The notes under the pieces are model-generated. The model saw only the letters and a list, made by a program, of their open reading frames with translations, ran no database searches and was not told where the DNA came from. Below, in pieces: positions 1 to 8,102 of a stretch of 64,000 nucleotides of DNA (within the stretch, counting starts at the first letter, position 1; every line of letters begins with the position of its first letter). A program made the translations under genes and the position numbers. This stretch comes from an uncultured Lachnospiraceae bacterium (lineage in GTDB: Bacteria; Bacillota; Clostridia; Lachnospirales; Lachnospiraceae): assembly GCA_910587105.1 (NCBI GenBank), contig CAJUMB010000004.1, positions 1-64,000 of the forward strand, written 5' to 3'.

Positions 1-1
1 T

Positions 2-592
2 TATAATCCATATAGCGGCGATAGTATGAATACAATAGAAGATCCAATTATTACTGTGTATACAGAAAATATAGATAATTCTTATTTAGCTTCATGTTTA
101 GGAAGTTATATGTTTGTAGAGTCTAAAGATGAATATAGTGCATTGGAAGAAATCAGTTCTATAACTCAAAAATATAATGTTAATGAATTAAATTCGATAT
201 CGTCCGTATATGATAAAAAGGGAGAAGAAATTAAAGATTTAGAAGATGGGATAAACCGGTTGATATTAAATACTATAATTATATTTCTGCTTTTAATCAT
301 GCTTATGATTGTAATTACATATTCCTATTACAAGGCGTTTTTTCCGGTAATTATTATAAAGTCTTTACATGGATATCAATTCACTTATATTTATAAGTAT
401 TTGATTTTGGCAAACCTTTTTATAAATATATCTATAGCAATTTTTTTGATAATTGTTTATAAACGAATATTATTGCATATAATTATTGTGATTTGCCTAA
501 TATCACTGATGGACTATCTTGTGGCTGGAATACTCAATATGTATTTACTTATGATAGGTGAGATTCAGTTTATAAAAGGAGATTTCAAATGA
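2..592 (+). CDS. Bacteriocin-associated-type integral membrane protein, C-terminal part
   Basis: The frame is already open at the first bases, so the gene begins left of the window and about 196 C-terminal residues are visible; the ATG at 26 is probably internal. An extracytoplasmic-looking segment is followed by three strongly hydrophobic stretches (about nt 260-332, 401-467 and 470-557). The motif IIIKSLHGYQF after the first membrane segment resembles the membrane subunits (DUF1430/FtsX-like) paired with bacteriocin-type ABC ATPases. Its stop overlaps the start of the following ATPase gene by 4 bases (ATGA), so the two are translationally coupled and likely form one exporter or immunity complex. 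The DNA is clearly more AT-rich than most of the window, which suggests acquisition. The family assignment is from pattern recall; substrate unknown. Confidence 0.62.
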   Translation, partial: YNPYSGDSMNTIEDPIITVYTENIDNSYLASCLGSYMFVESKDEYSALEEISSITQKYNVNELNSISSVYDKKGEEIKDLEDGINRLILNTIIIFLLLIMLMIVITYSYYKAFFPVIIIKSLHGYQFTYIYKYLILANLFINISIAIFLIIVYKRILLHIIIVICLISLMDYLVAGILNMYLLMIGEIQFIKGDFK

Positions 593-1227
593 TAAAACTA
601 TCAAAAATCTATAAAAGCTTCGACCAAAGAATAGTCTTATCAAACATATCTTTGTCTATAGACAAAAATGAGTTTGTTTGTATAACTGGAGAGAGTGGTG
701 CCGGTAAAACAACATTATTAAACATTATTGGATTACTCGATAAACCGGATCGTGGAGAATTAAGTATAAATGGAAAAACTAATTTTTCTAAAGGGGATGT
801 ATTAAGATTAAGAAGGAATTTTTTTGGATATATATTCCAGGACTATTTGTTGATGGCCGACAAAACCGTTAAAGAAAATATCGATATATCTAAAAACCTG
901 TTTAAATATGAAAATAAGAAACTGGAGAGAAAAGATACAGATGAAATTATGAAAAGAGTGGGCTTGGATTTTAGCTATCTAAATAAAAAAATCTACCAAT
1001 TAAGTGGAGGAGAGCGGCAAAAAGCAGCGATTGCCAGGATGATGCTGAAGCCTTATGAGCTGGTGTTAGCTGATGAGCCTACCGGAAATTTAGATTATAA
1101 GAATAAAAATGAAGTAATAAAAATATTCAAAGATATTAAGAAAGAGGGAAAAACAATCATTTGTGTTACCCATGATAAAGAGGTTGCAGATTCTGCGGAT
1201 AAAGTTATAAATTTAAGCAAATTATAA
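589..1227 (+). CDS. ABC transporter ATP-binding protein (LolD/MacB/bacteriocin-export type)
   Basis: A 212-residue stand-alone nucleotide-binding domain. Walker A is GESGAGKTT (about residues 34-42), the signature is LSGGERQ (about 139-145), Walker B ends in VLADEPTGNLD (about 158-168), and the H-loop is CVTHD near 195. The short form and ADEPTGNLD are typical of ATPases that pair with FtsX-like or DUF1430 permeases and act as mechanotransmitters or peptide exporters rather than importers. It overlaps the membrane-protein gene by 4 bases. Codon use is AT-rich like its partner and unlike the genes further right. The transported molecule cannot be told from sequence; a bacteriocin or lantibiotic peptide is the family-based guess. 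Confidence 0.9.
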   Translation: MIKLSKIYKSFDQRIVLSNISLSIDKNEFVCITGESGAGKTTLLNIIGLLDKPDRGELSINGKTNFSKGDVLRLRRNFFGYIFQDYLLMADKTVKENIDISKNLFKYENKKLERKDTDEIMKRVGLDFSYLNKKIYQLSGGERQKAAIARMMLKPYELVLADEPTGNLDYKNKNEVIKIFKDIKKEGKTIICVTHDKEVADSADKVINLSKL

Positions 1228-1509
1228 GAGTAATGCAAACGAAAGATTCTAAATATGTTCTCGAAAACTCGATGAATAAGGGGGGCCAAACCAATTTTAT
1301 TGAAAACTTTTAACTCTCGAGTAGAAGATTAGATTTAGCACATAGGATGATTTCTGTTGACGAATATTGAAAATAGATGTATTATAATTTAAAAGGCTAT
1401 ATATTATAATGTTATAATATAATTAAAGTGATTTTTTGCCATTTATCTGTGTATAAGAAGCGGTTGTAAAATGTTCAAAAAATATACAGGTTAAGGGGGG
1501 CTGGGATTT
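1228..1509 (+). promoter_or_regulatory. AT-rich intergenic region with leader shared with the gene at 4076
   Basis: No credible gene lies here. The first half is AT-rich remnant sequence. From about 1431 to 1466 there is a T-rich block leading into ATCTGTGTATAAG, which is closely repeated at about 3910-3950. Bases 1467-1490 are identical over 24 bases to 4039-4062, just upstream of the exported-protein gene. Half-sites CTGTGTAT (1447) and ATATACAG (1482-1489) are roughly inverted, as might suit a BlaI-type dimeric repressor. A strong run AAGGGGGG at about 1493 is the ribosome binding site for the GTG at 1510. Confidence 0.45.
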
Positions 1510-2826
1510 GTGTTCAGAAACATAATAATCGTAATGTCTCTGGCAGGAAGCACAGTGATCGTGTGCTATCTGATGCTTTATTTTGTGATAAAAAAGCATT
1601 TTTCATTAAAATGCCAGAGTCTCATATTGAAACTTGCACTTTTTTTATATCTGGTTCCTGTGTCAGAACAAAAATATTATATTATGTGGGGAGTGAGAAC
1701 ACTTTTTCCGGCTGTTGGCAGGCTTTGGGAGCCCAGGGGAATTGTGGTGACAGACAGAACTCATGTCATCCATGTAAATGGGGAAGAGCGGGAGTTTGCA
1801 CCCCAGTTGAAACTGCTGTACCTGGTTGTGGCAGGAATGCTGTTTGTTTCCTGTATATTAATGATATGGCAGCTGATAAAGTATATGCAGTTCAGAAGAA
1901 TATGCCGGGATACTGCCAGTGAGCTGCCGCGTCAGGCCTGGGAGGAACAGTTTTTTCAGATCAAGGAACAGCTGGGGATAAGAAGAAAGGTAAAACTTGT
2001 ATGTTCCGGATTCTGCCAGAGCCCTATGGCTTTTGGGGTGATTTTTCCCGTTGTTGTGTTTCCCAAAAGCGGATTGGATGATCCCTGGCAGCGTGAGTAT
2101 ATGATGAAACATGAACTGACGCACATAAAGCAAGGGGATTTGTTTTTCAGATTTCTGGCACTGATTGCAGCAGCTATCCACTGGTTTAATCCGGCTGTGT
2201 ATTTTCTGTATTTTGAATTGACAGCAGTGAGTGAGATGGTCTGTGACAGGAGTGTGCTTGGCAGTTCGGATGATGGGGTGCGCCGAAGCTACAGCAATCT
2301 GGTGCTGGATTGTGCGGCAGATAGAGATTGCACATATTTTTCTGCCATTGGTTTTGCAGACAAATGGAGTATGAAGAGGAGGATTCTGGAGATGAAGAAG
2401 GATAGAAAGGTTTACAAATTGCTGTCAGGCATCACAGTGGCGGCTATGTGCCTGGCGGGCAGCCTGACAGTCTTTGCGTACACGCCGCCAGAGGTGTATG
2501 AGGCTGACGAAGAATATGATTTCAGCGAAGACATCGTAATGATTATGGATGATGAATTGGAAAAAATATTTGCAGAAGAGGTTCCATATGATTATTTTTT
2601 CCAAGGCGAAGACGGGGAAATATATCCTTTGACGGAGGAGGGGGAAAGTACATATTCGGGGTGCTCCCATACTAAGAGAAAAAAGGGGCAGATGGTGAGG
2701 CATGTGAAGAATGCCAAAGGCGGATGTAAGATCAAATATTACAGAGCCAGAATATGTGTGGAATGCGGTGATAAAAAAAGAGGAAAACTTATTGATACGG
2801 TTACTCACACAGTGTGTCCCCATTAG
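1510..2826 (+). CDS. M56 family (BlaR1/MecR1-like) membrane metallopeptidase
   Basis: A 438-residue protein starting at GTG 1510, placed by the upstream AAGGGGGG. It has several N-terminal membrane segments and the zinc metallopeptidase motif HELTHIKQGD (about residues 202-211) between membrane helices, followed by a further helix at about 304-322 and a roughly 115-residue exposed tail. M56 proteins sense an external signal and cleave or inactivate the BlaI-family repressor encoded next door (2868). Unlike BlaR1 it has no penicillin-binding sensor domain. The tail is acidic, then rich in Cys and His (CSH, C, CVEC, CPH between about residues 383 and 438), suggesting a small metal-binding or disulfide-bonded sensor. 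The ligand is unknown; beta-lactam sensing is not supported. Confidence 0.85.
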   Translation: MFRNIIIVMSLAGSTVIVCYLMLYFVIKKHFSLKCQSLILKLALFLYLVPVSEQKYYIMWGVRTLFPAVGRLWEPRGIVVTDRTHVIHVNGEEREFAPQLKLLYLVVAGMLFVSCILMIWQLIKYMQFRRICRDTASELPRQAWEEQFFQIKEQLGIRRKVKLVCSGFCQSPMAFGVIFPVVVFPKSGLDDPWQREYMMKHELTHIKQGDLFFRFLALIAAAIHWFNPAVYFLYFELTAVSEMVCDRSVLGSSDDGVRRSYSNLVLDCAADRDCTYFSAIGFADKWSMKRRILEMKKDRKVYKLLSGITVAAMCLAGSLTVFAYTPPEVYEADEEYDFSEDIVMIMDDELEKIFAEEVPYDYFFQGEDGEIYPLTEEGESTYSGCSHTKRKKGQMVRHVKNAKGGCKIKYYRARICVECGDKKRGKLIDTVTHTVCPH

Positions 2827-2867
2827 AATTAAAAGAGTTCAGTTGAATCACGGAAAGGCAGCAGAAG

Positions 2868-3245
2868 GTGAAACATTCAAAATTATATAAATTGTCGAAT
2901 ACAGAACAGGCGGTCATGGAAATTTTCTGGGAGGCAGAAGATGCGTTGACTTTTAAGGAAATTATGACCCTTGCCAATGAAAAGCTGAATAAGAACTGGA
3001 AGAAACAGACGGTGAATACGTATCTGGCGAATCTTCAGAAAGCAGGACTGCTTCACGCAGATAAACGATGTGCCAGGGCCTATTTCTATTCCCCGGCTTA
3101 TACAAAAGAAGAATATACGCAGCTTTGTGTACGGGGGCTGGTGCAGGAGTCCTTTGATAACTCTATTTTTAACTTTGTATCTGCTTTTACAGGCGGGAAG
3201 AAACTGTCAAAGGAAGATGCGGATGAACTTAGGAAATTGATTTAG
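2868..3245 (+). CDS. BlaI/MecI/CopY family transcriptional repressor
   Basis: A 125-residue winged-helix repressor starting at GTG 2868, 41 bases after the M56 gene. The N-terminal domain (SNTEQAVMEIFWEAEDALT, then WKKQTVNTYLANLQKAGLL) matches the BlaI helix-turn-helix and wing; the C-terminal third (from about residue 85) is the helical dimerisation part that M56 proteases cleave. Adjacent M56 and BlaI genes form the standard two-part antirepressor-repressor switch. Candidate target sites are the repeated leader sequences before 1510 and 4076, which carry TGTATA/TATACA half-sites. Regulation of its own cluster is inferred from those repeats, not shown. Confidence 0.9.
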   Translation: MKHSKLYKLSNTEQAVMEIFWEAEDALTFKEIMTLANEKLNKNWKKQTVNTYLANLQKAGLLHADKRCARAYFYSPAYTKEEYTQLCVRGLVQESFDNSIFNFVSAFTGGKKLSKEDADELRKLI

Positions 3246-3268
3246 GGACTGTATGCACATACAGTTCC
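3245..3268 (+). terminator. Hairpin after the BlaI gene
   Basis: An 11-bp stem with one G-T wobble (GGGACTGTATG with CATACAGTTCC, 2-base loop) starts at the stop codon and is followed by TTTATT. It could be a weak rho-independent terminator. The arm GGAACTGTAT also appears in the leader hairpin at 8170-8224, so this may be a recurrent palindrome rather than a dedicated terminator. Confidence 0.45.
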
Positions 3269-3289
3269 TTTATTCAAAGAGGAAATCTT

Positions 3290-3526
3290 ATGAAGAAAAA
3301 TCTTGCCAGATTTGTTTCGTTCATAGTTCTAATTTTATAATCAAAAACCTGGTAGTTTTTTTCAAAAACGAAATGTTCGATGGAGAGCATGGACCCACAG
3401 ATGAGTATCATATTACAGAGTCAATAAAAGAGGACAGTATTCATACAGTCTGCGATTCGATTGATATTATATCTATGGATGACAGGAAAAGAAGAAACTC
3501 GATTGAGGAAATTGGAAAAAGTACAT
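3290..3526 (+). pseudogene. Decayed exported-protein gene
   Basis: An ATG at 3290, preceded by AAAGAGGAAATCTT, encodes a signal-peptide-like start (MKKNLARFVSFIVLIL) that hits TAA at 3338-3340. Directly after, another frame (the frame of base 3253) stays open to 3687 and reads as an acidic, hydrophilic segment rich in D, E, S and I. The pattern fits one small secreted-protein gene broken by a single-base indel near 3335. No family is recognised. The reading past about 3520 overlaps the next broken gene in another frame, so the true end is uncertain. Confidence 0.45.
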
Positions 3527-3876
3527 ATGATGATGACCAATACCAATCAATGGGAGGAGCTGGATTACATAGACCCCGTTACATTCCTGTTAATTGCACT
3601 TTCGTGTATTTTAGTGCTATTCTGCACGAAATCGATGAAAGCTTTTGGAAGGTCTTTTCTAATGGTTATGAGGAGCAAAGATTATGAATCTTCCCAGTAT
3701 CAGGAAAGCCTTCAATCTGTCAAAATGGTAATGATGATATTTCTGTGCTTCTCAAATCAATCACAGTAGCTATGCTCTCACTTTTCTACCCTTTGTTTGT
3801 ATGTATTATTTTAATGCCCCTTTATTTTGGCCTGAAAAAGCATATCTTAGAGAACGGAAGGACTGTAAGTAAATAA
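3527..3876 (+). pseudogene. Frameshifted small membrane protein (MotA/TolQ/ExbB-like look)
   Basis: From ATG 3527 the frame reads a short polar start, a membrane helix (DPVTFLLIALSCILVLF) and an amphipathic segment ending in LQSVKM, then runs into a stop at about 3769. In the frame one base away, from 3727 to TAA 3874-3876, the reading continues smoothly as LLKSITVAMLSLFYPLFVCI and a basic tail (KKHILENGRTVSK). Joining the two gives a protein of about 117 residues with two membrane helices, so a one-base indel near 3722-3730 breaks the gene. The helix, polar loop, helix layout vaguely recalls MotA/ExbB channel proteins, but this is weak. A sequencing error cannot be excluded. Confidence 0.5.
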
Positions 3877-3909
3877 CCCTTTTTAATTTTTTGAGGATTT
3901 CTCTGCAAC

Positions 3910-4062
3910 ATTTTTTCCCTTTCATCTGTATATAAGATAGAGCAGTTGTATACCCGCAAGCCAAATGATTTGCCAGCAGGCCTCTACTGTTTCAAGCAAA
4001 ACAGCAAATCATTTGGCAAATACGTATGCTCTTGAGTATAAAATGTTCAAAAAATATACAGG
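3910..4062 (+). repeat. Second copy of the BlaR1-cluster leader, split by a palindromic insert
   Basis: Bases 3910-3950 repeat the 1431-1466 block (T-run, CATCTGTATATAAG, CAGTTGTA), and 4039-4062 repeat 1467-1490 exactly over 24 bases. In the first copy the two blocks are contiguous; here they are separated by about 88 bases containing a perfect 13-bp inverted repeat (3961-3973 and 4004-4016, 30-base loop). Each arm is itself palindromic (CAAATGATTTG and CAAATCATTTG), so it could be two operator sites instead of a hairpin. The arrangement implies co-regulation of the genes at 1510 and 4076. Confidence 0.6.
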
Positions 4063-4075
4063 AGGAGGATGAACA

Positions 4076-4657
4076 ATGAAAAAAATTACAGTTGTACTGG
4101 CATTGCTTGCATTCGCTGCAGCATGCGTGGGGATTGGAGTGAAAGTCAGCCGCTCTGGCGGTTCCAAGGACAAAACAAACGTAACCATTCTGCAGACAGA
4201 CTATCCCGAATACGATACAGCTTCTGAGCTGGCAGAGGCTGCTGATCTAATATTTCAGGGCACAGTAAGTAATGTTAAATACCAGATGCTTGATGTAAGA
4301 ACAGAAAAAGAAAAAGATCAGGATGCCGGTCTTTCAGAAACGGAAGCAATCCCTTACACACTGTATACCATTGATGTAGAAAAGGTATACAAGGGGCCGC
4401 TTAAAGAACCCACAATCACAATAAAACGGCCAGGTGGAAAATTTGAAAATAATGAATATATAACCGAAAATGCACCTGAAATATTAACAGGCAGAGATTA
4501 TTTATTCATCGCAGAGTCGTACGAGAATTCTTACCCAAGTTTACTGAATCCAACACAGAGCGCCTATGATATGGGCGCATCCCAGGATGCTGAGAAAAAG
4601 AAAAAAACGGACATTACAGCAGCGGATATTCTAGCGTTATTCGGATCCTTTGAATAA
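4076..4657 (+). CDS. Putative exported or membrane-anchored protein, function unknown
   Basis: A 193-residue protein from ATG 4076 with a clear AGGAGGAGG ribosome binding site. The N-terminus MKKITVVLALLAFAAACVGIG is a signal peptide or single anchor; AAC at 15-17 resembles a lipobox but the context (FAAAC) is imperfect. The rest is a soluble domain with beta-rich stretches such as ADLIFQGTVSNVKY and YTLYTIDVEKVYKGPLK, and a Lys-rich C-terminus. No family is recognised with confidence; the alternating pattern suggests a small beta-barrel of the kind found in surface-stress proteins. Its leader duplicates that of the BlaR1-like gene, so it is the best candidate for an output gene of that switch. 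Confidence 0.7.
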   Translation: MKKITVVLALLAFAAACVGIGVKVSRSGGSKDKTNVTILQTDYPEYDTASELAEAADLIFQGTVSNVKYQMLDVRTEKEKDQDAGLSETEAIPYTLYTIDVEKVYKGPLKEPTITIKRPGGKFENNEYITENAPEILTGRDYLFIAESYENSYPSLLNPTQSAYDMGASQDAEKKKKTDITAADILALFGSFE

Positions 4658-4696
4658 GGCCTTTTCATGAGAGAATAAACTGTTTTGGATGAGGGA

Positions 4697-4725
4697 TTGC
4701 CCAGGTCTGCAAAACGTGGTAGAAT
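4697..4725 (+). promoter_or_regulatory. Sigma-A promoter for the Uma2-family gene
   Basis: TTGCCC (4697-4702) and TAGAAT (4720-4725) with a 17-base spacer, about 40 bases upstream of ATG 4764. Confidence 0.5.
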
Positions 4726-4763
4726 AAAAACACTATTTAGGAGCAGCAGGAAGGAGAACGCAC

Positions 4764-5306
4764 ATGGCATTGCAGCAGGAAAGAACATACACTGTGAAAG
4801 ATATCTACGGCCTTCCAGACGGTGAAAGGGCAGAATTGATTGACGGGCGGATCTATATGATGGCGCCGCCCAGCCGTATGCATCAGAGAATTTCCCACGT
4901 TTTAGAATGGACAATTGAAAACTATATCCGGGATAAAGGGGGTGCCTGTGAAGTTTACAGCGCACCATTTGCAGTTTTTCTATCTGGGGATGATGCCAAT
5001 TATGTGGAGCCGGATATCTCTGTAATCTGCGATAGAGATAAACTGGATGATAAGGGGTGTAATGGGGCGCCTGACTGGATCATAGAGATTATATCCCCAT
5101 CCACCCAGCAGATGGATTATGGCATCAAGCTTTTTAAATACCGCACTGCCGGGGTCAGGGAGTATTGGACTGTGAATCCTATGACGCAGATCGTAAATGT
5201 CTATGATTTTGAAAAAGGGGAAAATACCGGCCAGTATAGGTTTGATGACAGCATTCCTGTGAGTATCTATGGGGACTTGCATATTAAGATTACGGATTTG
5301 GTGTAA
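4764..5306 (+). CDS. Uma2 family (DUF820) PD-(D/E)XK nuclease-fold protein
   Basis: A 180-residue protein starting at ATG 4764 after AAGGAGAA. The N-terminus YTVKDIYGLPDGERAELIDGRIY and the core VEPDISVICD followed by PDWIIEIISPST are the hallmark of Uma2 proteins: the D of EPD and the E of IEI form the restriction-endonuclease-like catalytic site, followed by a KLFKYRTAGVREYWTVNP segment. The family is abundant in cyanobacteria and some Firmicutes, and its substrate is generally unknown. The gene stands alone on its own promoter and is convergent with the AAA-ATPase/nuclease-fold gene at 5326. Length is normal for the family. Confidence 0.9.
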   Translation: MALQQERTYTVKDIYGLPDGERAELIDGRIYMMAPPSRMHQRISHVLEWTIENYIRDKGGACEVYSAPFAVFLSGDDANYVEPDISVICDRDKLDDKGCNGAPDWIIEIISPSTQQMDYGIKLFKYRTAGVREYWTVNPMTQIVNVYDFEKGENTGQYRFDDSIPVSIYGDLHIKITDLV

Positions 5307-5332
5307 GGGGGGATTTATTTTCCCCTTACACC
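5300..5332. terminator. Perfect hairpin spanning two convergent stop codons
   Basis: GGTGTAAGGGG (5300-5310) pairs perfectly with CCCCTTACACC (5322-5332) across an 11-base T-rich loop. It contains the stop codons of both the Uma2 gene and the opposite-strand gene, which suits a shared bidirectional terminator, although neither side has a clear U-tract. Confidence 0.5.
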
Positions 5333-6918
5333 ACAGCTTCAACAATCAATTTATCGCCAAGAACGATCTCTTTCACCCCAATTTCCTTCTTCTTATTAAA
5401 ATTAAAACTGAGCATATATCCTTTTTTCAAATGGAAATACTCAAGGTAATTGTAAAGCTGTTTCTCTCCACGCAGATTATATGCGTCGCCCCGCCATACT
5501 TTCAGTTCAATAACAAATTGTTCACCAAGATAATCAATAACCAAATCCATGCGTTCCCGGTTACGTGTCTCCGCCTCCACATAGCTATTCCCTGCACCAT
5601 TGATGATTGGCTTCAAAAACAACATAAAATAACGTCTTCCCACATCTTCTAAAAACGCTTCGTTTTTGTCCCCGTAAAGCTCATCAAAACTTTCCACAAA
5701 CTTTTCCAATATGCGTCGTACATTCAGGTGCCCTCCAGTGATAAAATGGTTTTTCTCCCTTGCGCCTATGTCATAAATCTTATTGCTTACATACTCTTCT
5801 GACATAAACCAGTTATAAAGTACAGTCTCGAAAATCCTGTTAAAAATAACGGTCATTCCATTGAAATTTTTTATAAATCCGAACATGGCAGCAGCTTCCA
5901 TATAATCATTCATAGCCGTATAGGGCACTGGCTTACCGGTAAAGAGGATGTGGTACAATACGCTTCTCAATTCCGGATAATCCTCCAGTTTGCCTTTCAA
6001 CGATTGGTATAGAGGATTGGTTTCTTCGAGGAGTATCTTTAAAGCGGATAAAAATCCGGGTTTTGTCCACACAGTCTGCTTGTCCGGGAATCCTTCCTTA
6101 CCGGCAATACGTTCATCCATAAACTTGCACAACCGGGATACCAGATACGGATATCCGGATGTGTAATCATAGAGCAGATTCGATATCTCATCAATATCCA
6201 TGCCGGTTTTATAATCAGTTTCATATGTTTTCAGCATCCCGGCAATATCGTCTGGAGAAAAAGCCATATCGACTAGAAAGTCAGCGGCGATATTCCATGG
6301 GCTGTTTGTCCTGTGCTTTCCATCAGACCGTATCTTTCTCCTGATATTCCGGATATCATATAAACCTGCCAGGATTACACAATGAAATGTGGGAGTCACA
6401 TCACTGTCAAGATAATAGGCTCTAAGCTGCGCTAGGAAATCCAGGAAAACCTGGTTATTGGCCGCAGAATCCACCTCATCAATCATCAATACAACCGGCT
6501 TTTGTGACCGTTCGCACCACTCGCTGAAACACAAAAAAATATCTGACATTTTATAAGAGATGCTCTTTGTATCAGCGAACAGCTCCAGTTTTTCCATGGT
6601 CTGATCAGGAATGTCCCCTTTAATATTCCGAACGGCCCTTGTTATCTCCCGGGCCAGGCCTCCTACAAATGCCGGTTCGTCAATAAAGTCCAAAGCACTC
6701 ATCTTTTGAAAATCCAGGCTTACGATTACGTAATCTTTCTTTAGATAGTCAGCAAGAGCCCTCAGGATAGTGGTTTTTCCGAATTGTCTTGCCCTGTTAA
6801 TGGTAAAATACTCTCCGGCATCTACCATATCCCTGATTTCTTCCAGTCTGGCCGCCAGATCAATCATATAATGTTTTGCAGGTCTGCATGCGCCATTTAC
6901 GTTAAATGTTTTAACCAT
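5326..6918 (-). CDS. AAA-family ATPase with C-terminal PD-(D/E)XK nuclease-like domain
   Basis: A 530-residue protein. Near residues 38-50 the P-loop reads INRARQFGKTTIL, the variant typical of the AAA-ATPase-like/DUF1703 (PDDEXK_9) family. A Walker B-like stretch PVVLMIDEVDSA lies near 140-151. The C-terminal part (about 460-515) has RMDLVIDYLGEQFVIELKVWRG, the D...ExK core of a restriction-endonuclease fold, followed by LYNYLE. Proteins of this type are often strain-variable and multi-copy in Bacteroidetes and Clostridia; their function is unproven, with mobile-element or defence roles suggested. It is convergent with the Uma2 gene and ends inside a shared hairpin. The start at 6918 follows a purine-rich AAAGGAG. 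Confidence 0.88.
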   Translation of the reverse strand: MVKTFNVNGACRPAKHYMIDLAARLEEIRDMVDAGEYFTINRARQFGKTTILRALADYLKKDYVIVSLDFQKMSALDFIDEPAFVGGLAREITRAVRNIKGDIPDQTMEKLELFADTKSISYKMSDIFLCFSEWCERSQKPVVLMIDEVDSAANNQVFLDFLAQLRAYYLDSDVTPTFHCVILAGLYDIRNIRRKIRSDGKHRTNSPWNIAADFLVDMAFSPDDIAGMLKTYETDYKTGMDIDEISNLLYDYTSGYPYLVSRLCKFMDERIAGKEGFPDKQTVWTKPGFLSALKILLEETNPLYQSLKGKLEDYPELRSVLYHILFTGKPVPYTAMNDYMEAAAMFGFIKNFNGMTVIFNRIFETVLYNWFMSEEYVSNKIYDIGAREKNHFITGGHLNVRRILEKFVESFDELYGDKNEAFLEDVGRRYFMLFLKPIINGAGNSYVEAETRNRERMDLVIDYLGEQFVIELKVWRGDAYNLRGEKQLYNYLEYFHLKKGYMLSFNFNKKKEIGVKEIVLGDKLIVEAVV

Positions 6919-6944
6919 TTACTGATTTTTCTCCTTTCAGGAGT

Positions 6945-8045
6945 CTAATTTCTCAATTTCTCAGAAAAAGCTGCCATCAAAGCATCGTTCTGCTCTGGCA
7001 TCATAGTGCAGAATCTCACATACCGGGAATCCAGAAACGGGAAGGTGGAACAGTCGCGGATCATCAGTCCTTTTTTGATACAGTGCTCAAACAGCATTTG
7101 CGCATCCACATGGTCTTTTTGGATGCGCATCAGCATAAAATTCCCCTGGGGTTCATAGACTTTCACAGTATCCCACCCGGACAGAAGCTGGAAGATTCTT
7201 TCCCGCTCGGTGTGGATGAGGTTTTTCGTTTTCTGAATATACTCCTGGTCCTGAAACATGATCTGTCCGGCGATTTCTGCCAGGCTGTTGATGGTCCAGG
7301 GGTCTTTGCGCACGTTGATCTCGGAAGTCAGGTCGGAATTTCCGGTGATAGCATACCCCAGCCGCAGTCCGGGAGCTGCGAAAAATTTGGAAGTTCCCCG
7401 GAGGATAATCAGATTGCTGTAATAATTGGTGAGCTTTACAGAGGTGATGTGCTGTTCGTCCGGGGCGAATTCCACATAGGTCTCATCCACCATTACAAAG
7501 ATGCCATATTGCAGGCAGGCGTCCAGTATCCGGCGCATCTGGCGGTGGGTGATCGCCGTGGAGGTGGGGTTGTTGGGGTTGCAGATCACCAGCAGATCCA
7601 TACTGTCATTCAATTCCCGGCACAGTTCATCGATATCAGGCTGAAAATCCTGGTCTTCTTTCAAAGGGTAATACTTGCAGCTGCCCCCTCCCAGGTTGAT
7701 GTCACGTTCATATTCCGAATAGGTGGGCCCTACAATCAGGGCTTTTTTCGGATGATTTACCTGAATGAAAAGGGAGATTAATTCCGTGGAACCGTTTCCC
7801 ACGATGATATTTTCCAGCTGAGCGCCTGTGTAGGCGGAAATACACTGGCGCAGCTTGGTATATTCCCGGTCCGGATAACGGGTGATGGCGTCCAGCTGAT
7901 CCCCGAGGGCTGTGCGCAGGCGGGTGGAAATCCCCAGAGGATTTACGTTGGCGCTGAAGCTGATGATGGTTTCTTTCTTTATTCCAAAACATTTTTCAAT
8001 TTCTTCCAGGTCACTGCCGTGGAAGTGGTCTTTGTGTTTGATCAT
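6945..8045 (-). CDS. PLP-dependent aminotransferase/decarboxylase (CobD or HisC-like)
   Basis: A class I/II aminotransferase-fold protein of about 366 residues. The N-terminus HFHGSDLEEIEKCFG...NVNPLGI is typical of L-threonine-O-3-phosphate decarboxylase (CobD) and its histidinol-phosphate aminotransferase relatives. ICNPNNPTS binds the cofactor, VDETYVEF carries the Asp that pairs with the pyridine nitrogen, and LRGTSKFFAAPGLRLGY carries the Schiff-base Lys. I chose the ATG at 8043-8045 because GGAAAGGAAG precedes it; an in-frame extension to 8135 lacks a ribosome site and family match. No cobalamin genes are nearby, so CobD versus a stand-alone aminotransferase is undecided. Confidence 0.82.
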   Translation of the reverse strand: MIKHKDHFHGSDLEEIEKCFGIKKETIISFSANVNPLGISTRLRTALGDQLDAITRYPDREYTKLRQCISAYTGAQLENIIVGNGSTELISLFIQVNHPKKALIVGPTYSEYERDINLGGGSCKYYPLKEDQDFQPDIDELCRELNDSMDLLVICNPNNPTSTAITHRQMRRILDACLQYGIFVMVDETYVEFAPDEQHITSVKLTNYYSNLIILRGTSKFFAAPGLRLGYAITGNSDLTSEINVRKDPWTINSLAEIAGQIMFQDQEYIQKTKNLIHTERERIFQLLSGWDTVKVYEPQGNFMLMRIQKDHVDAQMLFEHCIKKGLMIRDCSTFPFLDSRYVRFCTMMPEQNDALMAAFSEKLRN

Positions 8046-8102
8046 GGCTGTTCTTCTTCCTTTCCAGCATACTGTCCGCAAGAAGCAAGTATAATTAAAA
8101 CA

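Noticed and set aside
1510..2826. Beta-lactam sensor BlaR1
   Set aside because: The penicillin-binding domain with SxxK and related motifs is absent; only the M56 protease core is shared.
6945..8045. hisC by name
   Set aside because: No histidine genes nearby and the N-terminus looks more like CobD; function left open.
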